Notes: generated by a model from the letters alone, not told the origin. 64,000 nt of DNA from Chelativorans sp. Marseille-P2723 (GCF_902809845.1 NZ_CADDWI010000008.1:124001-188000); one strand, 5' to 3'; counted from the stretch's first letter, positions 51,426-61,277 are shown. Numbers and translations are program-made.

Positions 51426-52900
51426 CTATTGCTAGCGGTGAAGCCAAGGCGGAAGTTGCCGCGAGGATTTCAGACCTTCTGGACGAGTGGGGCGGCATTC
51501 ATGGCGGGGGAGAACCTGCAACCTGGGGCGATGTCCGTTCGCAGCTTAATGCGGCCCTTGTTTTTAATAGCATCGAAGATATTGGGGCAGCGGAAAGCGG
51601 GTTGCGGGCGCGCGAGAGGATCAATGCACTTATCGTGGCGACTCCGGCGCAACGGAGGCTCCTGCTCGACTTTGCGGATGATTATGGCTTGGTGATTGGC
51701 CCCGATGGTCGATCCGGTGCTGTGGGCGAAATCGTCACCTCGCAACGCGCCTCCGGTGCCACCTATTTCGACGCCGATGGCCTGATGCAGGTGGCGGGGA
51801 ATAACGTCCTTCGGCTGGATCATGATCCTGTGACGGGGGAGGCGCTAGGCGCGCTGATTGAAGAACAGCGGACGAACTTTCTGCTGCATTCGGAAGCGTT
51901 CGAGAACACTGCGTGGCGCAAGGTGGGTGTTACGTTTTCCGCAAGCGGTGTGCCAGCTCCTGATGGCTCCAATGCTATGAAAATGCATGAACGCACCGGC
52001 ACAGGCCTCTCACGGTTGGATCAGGGCGGTACTGTCACCGAGGGCGTGACCTATACGGTAAGCGGCTTTGTCCGTGCCGGCGAGAGAAATCACATTGAAT
52101 TGCGTACGGGGTCTTGGTCATCTTCCGGGCGCATCCTGGTCGATCTCACCAGCGGGGTGGTCACTCCGATATCTTCGCCCGAAGCCTATTCGATTATACC
52201 GGTCTACGGCGGTTGGTATCGCATCTCCTTAACGGCCACGGCGGCAAGCTCTGGGAGCGTGACTCAGCTATGGGTCGCACACATTACCGACGAGCACGGC
52301 AATACCACCTATTCTGGTGACGGCACATCCGGTCTTTATGTGTGGGGTGCGCAGGTAGAGCAAGGCGCTTACCCCACCTCCTACATCCCTACCCAAGGAT
52401 CGCAGGTGACGAGGGCGGCAGATCAAGTGAGATTGGCGACGAGCGCCTTTCCGTTCAACTCAAGCGAGGTAACGATCTTTGCTGAGTTCGCCACCAACAG
52501 GCCACCGGAGGCTTACGCGACTTCAAACGATAGAGCCGGTGTTTGGGGGCTTTTAGGTTCTGATAACACCATCGAACTGCGTTATCAGACCCAATTGCAG
52601 CTTGAGGGAAGAAGGGACGGCGGCTCGTTCGTTAACCGAAATCTTGGGGCTCAGCCTCCTGCCGGGACTTTTGAGAAGGTCGCGGTCGCTCTCGCCAACG
52701 ACCAGTCGCGTGTTTGCCGGAATGGCGTCTTGATGCCACCGGCTGACAATCCTGTGAACCTTGCCGACATCCACACGCTTTTCGTTGGAAATACCGCGAT
52801 AGCCAGTGGAGGCGCGCGCGTCCTCAAAGGCCCCCTAAAGCGCCTTGCCTGCTATCCGCGCGCTATGTCCGATGCTGAATTGCAGGCTCTAATGTCATGA
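51422..52900 (+). CDS. Lectin-like tail protein
   Basis: The 492-residue protein has two jelly-roll-like domains. A carbohydrate-binding-like region covers about residues 150–310 (TNFLLHSEAFENTAWRKVGV, then VWGAQVEQGAYPTSYIPTQG). A concanavalin/LamG-like region covers about 330–490 (EVTIFAEFATNRPPEAYATS, then GGARVLKGPLKRLACYPRAM). Such proteins decorate tail tips and bind cell-surface sugars. Confidence 0.8.
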   Translation: MTIASGEAKAEVAARISDLLDEWGGIHGGGEPATWGDVRSQLNAALVFNSIEDIGAAESGLRARERINALIVATPAQRRLLLDFADDYGLVIGPDGRSGAVGEIVTSQRASGATYFDADGLMQVAGNNVLRLDHDPVTGEALGALIEEQRTNFLLHSEAFENTAWRKVGVTFSASGVPAPDGSNAMKMHERTGTGLSRLDQGGTVTEGVTYTVSGFVRAGERNHIELRTGSWSSSGRILVDLTSGVVTPISSPEAYSIIPVYGGWYRISLTATAASSGSVTQLWVAHITDEHGNTTYSGDGTSGLYVWGAQVEQGAYPTSYIPTQGSQVTRAADQVRLATSAFPFNSSEVTIFAEFATNRPPEAYATSNDRAGVWGLLGSDNTIELRYQTQLQLEGRRDGGSFVNRNLGAQPPAGTFEKVAVALANDQSRVCRNGVLMPPADNPVNLADIHTLFVGNTAIASGGARVLKGPLKRLACYPRAMSDAELQALMS

Positions 52901-53181
52901 TCCACGCCATCATAACCTTGGCCGTGCAGTTCGCGGTCGGTCTTCTCGCCGGCAATTGGCTCCTGGGTGGAATCGCTGCTGCCGCCTTCTTTGTGGGCCG
53001 TGAGATCACGCAGGCTGAATATCGCTGGATTGAAGCATTCGGAGACGGCAAGCGCGAGAACATGCCATGGTGGGGCGGCTTCGATCCTGCCGTCTGGAAC
53101 CTCAAGAGCATCGCCGATGCGGCATTGCCAGTGATCGCGGTAGTCATCCTCTTTGCCGTCGTTTCGGAGATCCAGCGATGA
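52897..53181 (+). CDS. Small membrane protein in tail module (94 aa)
   Basis: A 94-residue protein with an N-terminal pair of hydrophobic stretches (IHAIITLAVQFAVGLLAGNW, LGGIAAAAFFVG) and a C-terminal one (ALPVIAVVILFAVVSEI). It overlaps both neighbours by ATGA. Similar proteins occur in GTA-like tail modules. It may be a membrane or lysis accessory. Confidence 0.65.
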   Translation: MIHAIITLAVQFAVGLLAGNWLLGGIAAAAFFVGREITQAEYRWIEAFGDGKRENMPWWGGFDPAVWNLKSIADAALPVIAVVILFAVVSEIQR

Positions 53182-53486
53182 TCGACATCTATTTGCGCGC
53201 CGGAAATGCCGGGGCTCTTGTCTCCGCTTGCCCATTCCTGCGCGGCGAGGATGAGCGCGGCAAGCGGTTCTGGATCACCGCCGGGGATGGGTTCGTACTC
53301 GATGTGATCGGCCCCGTTGTCATCACTCCCGGCGAGCATGATGACGAGGGCGACGAGATCACGCCTCCGGTGATCGATGGCCGTTTCCACGTCAATTTGC
53401 GGTGCACCCCGGCTGTAGCAGCGCAGGTGCCGGATCATTTTAAGGTGGAGCCTACCACGCCATATCGGCGCTGGTTGATGGCGTAA
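53178..53486 (+). CDS. Tail-module protein (102 aa)
   Basis: A 102-residue beta-rich protein (MIDIYLRAGNAGALVSACPF, then IDGRFHVNLRCTPAV). It lies between the membrane protein and the DUF2163 protein. Function unknown, probably structural. Confidence 0.7.
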   Translation: MIDIYLRAGNAGALVSACPFLRGEDERGKRFWITAGDGFVLDVIGPVVITPGEHDDEGDEITPPVIDGRFHVNLRCTPAVAAQVPDHFKVEPTTPYRRWLMA

Positions 53487-53492
53487 CAGCAC

Positions 53493-54101
53493 ATGGCGAT
53501 CTTCAACGAAGAAGACTTCGACCGGCTGTCCGGCCCCCATGTCGCGCGTATCTGGCTTGCCGAGATAGACCTGCCGACAGGATTGCGGCGCGTGCATAAC
53601 GGCGTGGGCACCATCACGGTCAACGGGCTGGAATGGCGCGGGATTACCGATCCTGCTGGGGGGCAGCTTGTTGGCGTCACGGCGGTGGAAGACCCGCGCT
53701 TTGGTCAGGCTCCTTCAGTCGTCATCAGCCTCGGTGGCATCACCGCGGCGGTTTGGAAAGAGATCAAGGAATACGCCCGCGAGATCGAGGGGAGCCGCTG
53801 CGATATGTGGTGGGCTATGTTCGACCCTGAAACGCAGGAGATAGTTACCACTGCCGATCCGGTGACGGAGGAAGAAAAGCCGCTGGTCAAGAAGCTATTC
53901 CCCGGCAAGATCAGCGCACCGACATTGCAAAGGCAGGGGCCGGGCGTTCGTTTCGCTGCCTTCACGGTCGAAAGCCTGTGGCAAAGCCAGAACTATCCCT
54001 TTGGTGGCCGCTGGAATGCGGCGGATCAGGAGCGCCGTTTCCCCGGTGACAAAGGTGGCCAGTTCATAGGCGTAAAGGTGGTTGAGGTGTTTAATGGCTG
54101 A
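53493..54101 (+). CDS. DUF2163 (GTA gp13-like) baseplate protein
   Basis: The 202-residue protein (HVARIWLAEIDLPTGLRRVH, NGVGTITVNGLEWRGITDPA, VAAVE-like VTAVEDPRFG, TVESLWQSQNYPFGGRW) fits the tail tip hub family next to NlpC/P60 proteins in gene transfer agents. It overlaps the next gene by 8 bp. Confidence 0.82.
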   Translation: MAIFNEEDFDRLSGPHVARIWLAEIDLPTGLRRVHNGVGTITVNGLEWRGITDPAGGQLVGVTAVEDPRFGQAPSVVISLGGITAAVWKEIKEYAREIEGSRCDMWWAMFDPETQEIVTTADPVTEEEKPLVKKLFPGKISAPTLQRQGPGVRFAAFTVESLWQSQNYPFGGRWNAADQERRFPGDKGGQFIGVKVVEVFNG

Positions 54102-54492
54102 TCTGGGCCAGCGCCTCATGGCTTTCCTTGAGCCACTTGAGGGCAAGCCGACCGAGTGGGGCCTGGATGATTGCTCTGCTCTATGTGCCCGTTGGGCGCA
54201 GGAGAACGGGCACACGGTCGAGATGCCGCCCTATGCGAGCGAGGATGAGGCGCGACGGCTTATCGAAGAGGCAGGCGGTCTAGTCAATCTATGGGGCGAC
54301 ATAGCCTTCGATGCGGGCATTCAGGAGCGGCGTGGCCTTCCAGAGATGGGTGACGTGGGCATCATCGATACGCGCCTCTTTGGCCCCGTAGGTGTCATTT
54401 GTGTTTCAAACGGGGTGTGCTGCTGGCGCACAAGCAGGAGCGCGGCATGGCTTGCCCCTCGCGGCTATCTAAAGGTCTGGGCGATCACCTGA
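54094..54492 (+). CDS. NlpC/P60-like (DUF6950-type) tail tip protein
   Basis: The 132-residue protein has EWGLDDCSALCARWAQENG near residue 25, which carries the DCxxFxxxW-like cysteine, and later GDVGIIDTRLFGPVGVI and WLAPRGYLKVWAI. This is the circularly conserved NlpC-like fold used in siphovirus tails to open peptidoglycan. The catalytic His is not certain. Confidence 0.75.
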   Translation: MADLGQRLMAFLEPLEGKPTEWGLDDCSALCARWAQENGHTVEMPPYASEDEARRLIEEAGGLVNLWGDIAFDAGIQERRGLPEMGDVGIIDTRLFGPVGVICVSNGVCCWRTSRSAAWLAPRGYLKVWAIT

Positions 54493-54493
54493 C

Positions 54494-56689
54494 ATGAAAT
54501 GGATCAAGCTTGCTTTGGCTGGCACGGCATCGTGGCTGGCAATGACGGCGCATGCGCAGGCGGACGTTATCTTCACGCCGCTCACCTTCCTGCTTTTCGC
54601 CGGTCCCTTGGGTGCGGTATTTACCCCCGGCATCATCTATGCGGGCCTGCAAATCGCCGCCTATACCGCTGTTCTCGGTGCGCAGCTTGCACTTGCCGCG
54701 CGGCCCCGACAACCGAAGATCGATCCGGGGCAGCTCAAAAACACGTTCCAGGAGTCCGAAACCTCCGAATACAACGCCATAGGGCGGGTGCGCCTTGGTG
54801 GCTTGAAGGCTTTTGGCAATACCAAGGGCAGCTTTATTTCGCGCCTTGTCTGGCACTGCAAAGGCCCGATGGTGGCTGTCGAGGAATACCATGTTGGCGG
54901 CAGGCCGGTGACGGTGGACCCGCCGAATGGCGCGGTATCCTCGCCACCATGGGCACGGCAGAACACCACCTATCTCCATATCCAGAATAAGGTGGGTGAC
55001 GGGACAGAAGCGGCATGGAGCCAGCTTGTCGCTGATTTCCCAAACGTCTGGACCTCGGATCACCGGGCGCGGGGTGTCTTCCAAAGTCTGGCCCGCTATC
55101 GTGTCCCTCCGCTCGACACCGAGTCCGGGAACAAGCTGTTTCAGAAGCTCTACCAGGGTGGCGCACCCGACATCATGGTGACGGCGCGTGTCGGCCGCGT
55201 CTATGACCCTCGCGATCCAAGCCAGAACCCGGATGAAGATCCGCTAAACCCCGCCACATGGCAGTGGAGCGACAACGGCATCCTTTGCGCTGTCCACATC
55301 ATGCGGTCCTATCCTGATCTGAAATCGTCAGACTTCGATTGGGCGTTTATCGCAGCCGAGGCAAACCGGGCCGACGCGCTGGTGCCGACGCTGACGGGTA
55401 CGGAGCCGAGGGCCAGGTGCTGGGGCGTGTGGCCGTCCGAAAACGCCCGCGGCGAGACCATGCAGGAGGTGCTGGATTCAATCGGCGCTGAGGTGGTGCT
55501 GAGCGAGGAAGGCAAAATACGTATCCGCCTGATCGATGATGACCCGGAAGCAGAAATTGCCTTTGGCTCGAAACACATTACCGAGCTTGTCTGGAAATCC
55601 GGCCCGGAGGCCATCGAGCGCCCCAATGTCTGCCGCATCAAATACTACTCGCAGGAGCGCGGCTTCGACATGGCCGAAATCAATATGTCGGGCATCGGCT
55701 GGGCGCGCGTGCAGGAGGAAATCGACCTTTATGGCGAGAAGATATTCGATGTCGAACTGCCTTTTTGCCCTTCTGCCTCTCAGGCGCAGCGCATAGCGCG
55801 CAGGCTCTTCCTCCAAGCCCGCGCCGATGCCGGATCAATCAAGACCAATATGGCAGGCGTTGCGGCGTGGGGCGTGACCTATGCGAGCATCCATGACGAC
55901 GACGCCGAGGAAACGATGCTTTGCCGCATTGCCGCGCCGCGCATCGATGACGAGGCGGGGCAGGTGGATATCCCCTATGTCGTATGGCCGCCGGCACTCA
56001 TTGAACAGCCATGGGACCCGGCGACGATGGAGGCTCCGGCACCAGAGGAAGTGCCGGACCTGCAATACGAAAGCGACATCCCGCAGCCTGCCAAGCCGTC
56101 TGGCGCAGCCGTGGTGCAACTTCCCAACGGCACTTATGAAACGCGTGTGCAATTCTCAGGCGTGAGCGGTGGCACCATCCCGGAGGCGAATTACAGGACT
56201 GTTCCCGGCGGCCAGCCTACGCAATGGGCGGCGATGGAGGAAATCGAATTTCAGAACACGTATTTCGGGGTCGTTGAAGAGAATACCGTTGGCGAAAGGG
56301 CTGAGTTCCGCGCCCGCTTCGCCAACAGCGATGGCGACGTCTCTTACTTTTCGGATACGCTCATGGTCGATCCGATGGAGATCGATAACGCGCCTCCGGT
56401 GGCTCCGGTAGTAAGTGTGGCTACTAGAGACTACCAGCCGGGAGACCCAGTGGACATACCGGCTCAAATCACTTGGAACATCCGGTGTCTCTCGCTGAGC
56501 GTTGTTCGATTGGATGTCACAATCGCTGGTGTGACGACGACTATCAACAACGTCCAACCGGGCACAAGATATAGTATTGTGCGTCAGTATGACAACCAAC
56601 CGCGAACGGTGTTTTGGTCCGTGCGAGGCTTGACGACCAATGGCACTCAAGGCGCTGCCCAAAACGGCAGTGCCAGCGTCAACCTCTAG
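54494..56689 (+). CDS. Tail tip host specificity protein (J/GTA gp15-like)
   Basis: The 731-residue protein begins with two hydrophobic segments (ALAGTASWLAMTAHAQA and ITPGIIYAGLQIAAYT-type), then a hub domain (AIGRVRLGGLKAFGNTKGSF, WHCKGPMVAVEEYHVGGRPV, NILCAVHIMRSYPDL-type), and fibronectin-like domains after residue 540. It should form the central tail fibre base that contacts the receptor. Confidence 0.88.
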   Translation: MKWIKLALAGTASWLAMTAHAQADVIFTPLTFLLFAGPLGAVFTPGIIYAGLQIAAYTAVLGAQLALAARPRQPKIDPGQLKNTFQESETSEYNAIGRVRLGGLKAFGNTKGSFISRLVWHCKGPMVAVEEYHVGGRPVTVDPPNGAVSSPPWARQNTTYLHIQNKVGDGTEAAWSQLVADFPNVWTSDHRARGVFQSLARYRVPPLDTESGNKLFQKLYQGGAPDIMVTARVGRVYDPRDPSQNPDEDPLNPATWQWSDNGILCAVHIMRSYPDLKSSDFDWAFIAAEANRADALVPTLTGTEPRARCWGVWPSENARGETMQEVLDSIGAEVVLSEEGKIRIRLIDDDPEAEIAFGSKHITELVWKSGPEAIERPNVCRIKYYSQERGFDMAEINMSGIGWARVQEEIDLYGEKIFDVELPFCPSASQAQRIARRLFLQARADAGSIKTNMAGVAAWGVTYASIHDDDAEETMLCRIAAPRIDDEAGQVDIPYVVWPPALIEQPWDPATMEAPAPEEVPDLQYESDIPQPAKPSGAAVVQLPNGTYETRVQFSGVSGGTIPEANYRTVPGGQPTQWAAMEEIEFQNTYFGVVEENTVGERAEFRARFANSDGDVSYFSDTLMVDPMEIDNAPPVAPVVSVATRDYQPGDPVDIPAQITWNIRCLSLSVVRLDVTIAGVTTTINNVQPGTRYSIVRQYDNQPRTVFWSVRGLTTNGTQGAAQNGSASVNL

Positions 56690-56726
56690 ACGCAACTCGT
56701 ATCCCCTTTACATCTGGAGCATCTGA

Positions 56727-58721
56727 ATGACCCTCTTTACCAAGCGGGCCGTGGATATATTTGCGCCCGTCGATGCCGCAGGAAAGCTGCGCCAGGTAAA
56801 CAATGGCGAGACGCAGACATGGGGTGCGGAGGTCGAACGGGCCGTACGCGCCGCCGTCATGGCGGGGGCACTCGTCTATGCCACGCGGGCCGATCTTGAT
56901 GCCGACCTCGACCATGATGCTGGCACAGGAGCATGGGTGGTTGGTGATCCGCTCTCGACCAGCAACGGCATCTACCAGAAGCAGGGCGAGGCGGGCACGG
57001 GCGGATGGGCTAAGATCGCAGACCTGCCGGAAGGTGCGCCCGGTTCATCCGATGTGGTGGGGTCCTCTGATAGCAGTGTCACGATAGGGACGGGGGCGAA
57101 AAACTTCGTCGTTGCCGAGCCTGCGCGTGGATGGGCGACGGGTGCAAGGCTGCGCGTCTCGTCCATTGCCGATCCTGCCAACTGGATGGAAGGCATCCTC
57201 ACGGCCTATGGCGGGAGAGCGCTTGAAATTGACGTTGACCTTGTAGGTGGCTCCGGCACTTTTGGTGAATGGTCTATCAATCTCGCGGGCGAGCAGGGGG
57301 CGCAAGGTCCGGTGGGGCCGCAAGGTGAGCAAGGGCCACAGGGAGAGCAAGGACCAAAAGGCGATCAGGGGCCGCAAGGACCGGCAGGAGACGGCACCGG
57401 CGACATGCTGGCGAGCGTCTACGATCCTGAAGGCAAGGCAGCGGACGCTTTCGACAGTGCCAATCACGCCTACGACAATAGCACGAGCGGCTTGGAGGCC
57501 AGTACCGTTCAGGCAGCGCTTGATGAGTTGGCGGAGGGGGCTGGTGTACCCGATGGCTCGATCACCCCTGAGAAGATCGCCGCTAAGGCAATTGATATAG
57601 AGCACCTTTCTGACACTGCCGCTGCTCAAGTAGGCATGATGGTGGCAGACCGTACTGAGCTTGCAGCGCTTGATGTGAACCGTGCCGAGGTCGTCTACGT
57701 AGCTGAAGGAAAGCGCAGGGGCCTTTTCTACAAGGATGCCTACGCGTCATGGTCAGCCCTTGTAGCGATCGATACTGGTGAAGGCTTTATCGTCCGCTCG
57801 ACTGACGATCCTAGCTTTGTATGGGTGCGCGTCGATGACAAGGCGACGCCTCAGATGTTTGGCGCGGAAGCGAACCATCAGGAGGGGAACACGAATGACT
57901 GGCAAGCCATTCTAGATTGGTTCCGCTTCATCAATAACGCGCGCCAGCGCGGGATATGGGGGCTTATGAAAGGGAGATACCACCTTTCACAGAATCTACG
58001 CCTCAATTTCACTCCCGAGGGGCCGGGAGCGCAGGGCTTTACCATCCGTGGTTCAAGTATGACCAATAGTGGGTTCTACTTTACACCTGGCTCATCAATT
58101 GTCATGGACAGCGATGGCGCCGTCTTTTGCTGTGATGTCCTGAATCTTCACATTAACGGAAATCACGCCGGCAATTTCATCACGGTCGGCAAACAGGACC
58201 TGTCCAGCGGCTTCAACGCCTGCAACATTGAACTGTTCGTTCAGAACGGGACTCAGGTTACCGGGCTCGGCCCGAAACACGTCATATTGAACTATATGTG
58301 CAACAGCCGGTTCAGGATCGTCTCGAATGGCGGTCTATCAGGGCGTCCTGAGGCACTCGGAGGGGATGGCACAGGTACTGGTGTAGGGGTGTGGATGCGT
58401 CAGTGCGTGTTTAACCACTTCTCGCTCGCCGCTGGGCATGCTCGTGCAGGCTTGATGATGAGCGAGGGCCATAACTACGGCAACACTTTCGACGGGTCCT
58501 TGAACATCGAGGAAGTCGCAATCGGTGTCCATATCACTGGGGAAGAGTGCTGGGGTAACACCTTCCTCGGTGGGACTATCGTCGCCAGTCAGATTTTCCG
58601 CGCCACAGCAGGTTACAAGAATCTTGTTATCAATACACGCATGGGGCCTTATGATGGCGGCACCATAGGCACTGAACTGACGGGATTGGTCGTGCCAGAT
58701 ACGTCGCCGCTCACGGCCTAA
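56727..58721 (+). CDS. Tail fibre/tailspike with collagen-like segment
   Basis: The 664-residue protein has a short N-terminal attachment domain. A G-X-X collagen-like repeat follows near residues 190–225 (EQGAQGPVGPQGEQGPQGEQ), then a linker, then a right-handed beta-helix type region (AEANHQEGNTNDWQAILDWF near residue 380 to the end). It is likely the receptor-binding or polysaccharide-degrading spike. No catalytic residues can be picked. Confidence 0.85.
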   Translation: MTLFTKRAVDIFAPVDAAGKLRQVNNGETQTWGAEVERAVRAAVMAGALVYATRADLDADLDHDAGTGAWVVGDPLSTSNGIYQKQGEAGTGGWAKIADLPEGAPGSSDVVGSSDSSVTIGTGAKNFVVAEPARGWATGARLRVSSIADPANWMEGILTAYGGRALEIDVDLVGGSGTFGEWSINLAGEQGAQGPVGPQGEQGPQGEQGPKGDQGPQGPAGDGTGDMLASVYDPEGKAADAFDSANHAYDNSTSGLEASTVQAALDELAEGAGVPDGSITPEKIAAKAIDIEHLSDTAAAQVGMMVADRTELAALDVNRAEVVYVAEGKRRGLFYKDAYASWSALVAIDTGEGFIVRSTDDPSFVWVRVDDKATPQMFGAEANHQEGNTNDWQAILDWFRFINNARQRGIWGLMKGRYHLSQNLRLNFTPEGPGAQGFTIRGSSMTNSGFYFTPGSSIVMDSDGAVFCCDVLNLHINGNHAGNFITVGKQDLSSGFNACNIELFVQNGTQVTGLGPKHVILNYMCNSRFRIVSNGGLSGRPEALGGDGTGTGVGVWMRQCVFNHFSLAAGHARAGLMMSEGHNYGNTFDGSLNIEEVAIGVHITGEECWGNTFLGGTIVASQIFRATAGYKNLVINTRMGPYDGGTIGTELTGLVVPDTSPLTA

Positions 58722-60007
58722 TATTCGATCCGCCAGATCGAAGCGCCTCTTGACCGTGTATCACCGTTGCGACGCCCGAGTTCCTGATCAGTGTAGGTAC
58801 GGTCCACTTCGATCTCGATCTTCAGATAGGGAGCGTGCCACTGTGGAGGCTGGAACACTGCCACATCTTCTGCTCCTTCTTGCTTCTCGAATGAGAAGCT
58901 CACCGCCTTGTTGTTAGCTTTCAGGCGAAGGGTATTCTTCAGCGAGCGATGTGACCACCCTCGAATGAAAATGCGCACTTGATTGCCGGTCGAAGGCAGG
59001 TAGAGGACCGAGCGGGTCTCCGGTCCGGTCCATCGGCAGCAATCAGGCGTTCCAGCTCCGTCGCGGACTGAGAAGCCTGACCCTACCAGCGCATGATTCA
59101 TGGTGTACAGGAGACCGCCCTTGCCATTGGGCGTCCTCTCGATCGTTCTCACTCGGGTGGCAGCAAAAAGGCGTTCGAACTCGGCCTCAGTATATTCTTC
59201 TGCCCCCGACAACATAGGTGCAACGGTTTCTAGTGCGTATTCATAAAGCCGCATATCAGCTTGATTGATCGCCTTGAGATACTCGTTTGCGGCGTCGCTC
59301 CCGGGTTGCGTTGCGTCTTTGCCGATTACATTTTGCCTAAGAGGTTGTACGACTGGGTATGCACCTATTGCTCTGGAGAGAGCCTGCATCGTACGTGCAA
59401 AATCTTCCTGGATGCCAAAGAAATGGACTTTCTCTTCGAGAGTCTCACGTGCTTGCTCGAACCGCTGCTCGGGAGACAAATCAAAGTAATCCATTCCTTT
59501 GTAGCGTTCCAACAGAAGAGCTCGGCATTGGCGGTCCTCATAGATTGATCTTAAGGGAGCCGATCCTGCATGTTTTTCAAGAACCCGTGCAAAACTTTCC
59601 GACTGACAATCGCGATGATACTGTTGCGACTTCGGAGGCAAATGGGCAAAATCGTGCTCTTTGAGGCGGGAATGGTCAAAATATTGAGACCAGCAGCGCC
59701 TTATCGGGTCTCGTAGAACTGTAAACAGGAATGCAGAGGCTGGCGCATAGGTTTGTACATCGTCATGACCATGAATGATGTCAAATGCATCCCATATAAA
59801 GCGAGCTACGATCTCAGATGAAATCGCTCTTGGCACCTGCCTTTCCGTCATGAAGTCAAGAAAGTCTCCCCAAAAGACGTCAGGCCTTACGCGGTTGAAA
59901 TGAGCAAGGTCGTTAAGCCAAGCATTTACGGATGTGCCTGCGGTCTTTGGGATATGGATGTGCCCGATCTTTGACGGGATTTCGTGAATGTCCGTTTTTA
60001 GCATCAT
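58718..60007 (-). CDS. Sulfotransferase-family protein
   Basis: The 429-residue protein has a 5'-phosphosulfate binding loop in IGHIHIPKTAGTSVNAWL near residue 14 and a 3'-phosphate binding motif in FTVLRDPIRRCWSQYF near residue 96. These mark a PAPS-dependent carbohydrate sulfotransferase. The C-terminal 150 residues form an extra beta-rich domain. It is antisense to the tail fibre and shares its last bases with it. GC content looks lower than in the flanks, suggesting acquisition. Confidence 0.88.
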   Translation of the reverse strand: MMLKTDIHEIPSKIGHIHIPKTAGTSVNAWLNDLAHFNRVRPDVFWGDFLDFMTERQVPRAISSEIVARFIWDAFDIIHGHDDVQTYAPASAFLFTVLRDPIRRCWSQYFDHSRLKEHDFAHLPPKSQQYHRDCQSESFARVLEKHAGSAPLRSIYEDRQCRALLLERYKGMDYFDLSPEQRFEQARETLEEKVHFFGIQEDFARTMQALSRAIGAYPVVQPLRQNVIGKDATQPGSDAANEYLKAINQADMRLYEYALETVAPMLSGAEEYTEAEFERLFAATRVRTIERTPNGKGGLLYTMNHALVGSGFSVRDGAGTPDCCRWTGPETRSVLYLPSTGNQVRIFIRGWSHRSLKNTLRLKANNKAVSFSFEKQEGAEDVAVFQPPQWHAPYLKIEIEVDRTYTDQELGRRNGDTRSRGASIWRIEY

Positions 60008-60025
60008 GTCTCTTGATAATGAGGA

Positions 60026-60976
60026 TCACAGATGGCGCAAGATTGCGTAGCTAGGGCGTCCTGTTTCCGGGTCTGGAACGGTCTCAACCAAATCACAAAA
60101 TGAAAGAAGGATGTCATAGGCCGGCTTTGTTGACTCCCAGCCAATGTCATCCATAACAATGATACCTCCTGCGGTGACACGAGTGGCATAAGTAACCACG
60201 TCCTGCGCAGCGTTGATGATTGAGTGGCTGCCATCGATATGGAGAAAATCGATTTTCGGGAACAGATGGGAGACCTCAGACGAACGCGCTTCCAAAATCC
60301 GTACTTGCCGATGCAACTCATTGTCCACCATGAAGCGATAGAAGCCAGCTTTGATCCGACCAAAATCGAGAGCCTGCCACCACGCGTCATTGGTGGCGGT
60401 TGTGGGATTTTCGACGGCTGTTTCCGGGTCCCATGCCTCGATGCCATAAATTATTCCCTTACCATTCTCCCTCAGCGCCGCGGCGCAGGGAAAAAGGGAC
60501 CTGCCGCCATAAACGCCAATCTCGACGCATACTGACGGTTGCGTTTCCCGGATGAAGGTTGCCATCTTCGCGGCTTTCTCTGCCGAGCACCAACCTTCAA
60601 GCTCGGTGATTGCTCTTTTTATGACCTCTTCGACAGAGCCCGTATTCGCCGGTGTACTGCTGGTCTTAGCGCGGAAGCTTGGTAGCTCAGAAAGGACGGC
60701 CGAGATATTGGTGATGGTATCGCTGAACACGTCAGGAGCGACACTGAACTCTTCGCCAGATAGAATCCTTTCAACGGAAGTCCCGCCCTTCTCGGCTGCA
60801 TAATTGAGGTGCTTCAGGATTTCGTTATGTGCACGAGTGCCCTCAAGCTCGCTGAGCGCATGGTCTACCGCTTTGAAAACGTTCTGCTCTTGTGCGGCGG
60901 ACGGGAAGTTCTCTGTGATTATGTGAAGGAGCTTGTCAGTGTCCGGCGTTCTTCCAGCGTCATTCCATCTATTCAT
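60026..60976 (-). CDS. Class I SAM-dependent methyltransferase (Methyltransf_24-like)
   Basis: The 316-residue protein has a helical N-terminal extension and a Rossmann methyltransferase from about residue 125: VCVEIGVYGGRSLFPCA (motif I), then IYGIEAWDP, then PKIDFLHIDGSHSIINA and GGIIVMDDIGWE. This family methylates sugars or lipids in surface polymers. It lies 18 bp upstream of the sulfotransferase and is transcribed with it. AGGAGG before its ATG lies in a hairpin. Confidence 0.88.
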   Translation of the reverse strand: MNRWNDAGRTPDTDKLLHIITENFPSAAQEQNVFKAVDHALSELEGTRAHNEILKHLNYAAEKGGTSVERILSGEEFSVAPDVFSDTITNISAVLSELPSFRAKTSSTPANTGSVEEVIKRAITELEGWCSAEKAAKMATFIRETQPSVCVEIGVYGGRSLFPCAAALRENGKGIIYGIEAWDPETAVENPTTATNDAWWQALDFGRIKAGFYRFMVDNELHRQVRILEARSSEVSHLFPKIDFLHIDGSHSIINAAQDVVTYATRVTAGGIIVMDDIGWESTKPAYDILLSFCDLVETVPDPETGRPSYAILRHL

Positions 60977-60979
60977 TAA

Positions 60980-61009
60980 GGTGTCCCTCCTCTCTGCTGA
61001 GCGGACACC
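60980..61009 (-). promoter_or_regulatory. Hairpin over the methyltransferase ribosome site
   Basis: On the minus strand GGTGTCC (61009–61003) pairs perfectly with GGACACC (60986–60980). The loop and 3' arm contain GAGGAGG, the SD of the methyltransferase gene, so the stem could hide it. Confidence 0.5.
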
Positions 61010-61012
61010 ATA

Positions 61013-61277
61013 GTGGGAACGAACGGAAGTTGTCTAACTGTGATTCCCCTTTACGCTCCAACCTGACCCCTTAAAAAAAGGGACAGTAAACCAGCCTCGT
61101 GACTACTGCCTGTCCAGGTGCGCCCAGCGCGCGGAAATGTAGAAGGAAGTCACACCAGCGCCCGCAAGTGCGCCGACGGCACCCAGGTGCACTAAGCACA
61201 AAATTGCTTCGGAGACTAACAGCCCGACGGCAGCCGAGCCCGACCCGCCTAACAACCTGAAACTGAAAGGAAGTGCC
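61013..61277. other. Gap between the moron pair and the lysis genes
   Basis: About 265 bp with no supported plus-strand gene. It should contain the promoter of the minus-strand methyltransferase–sulfotransferase unit (possible TATGGT −10 at 61012–61007). A hydrophobic 58-codon minus-strand frame (61103–61279) shares the CCATGG at the endolysin start and is doubtful. Confidence 0.4.
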
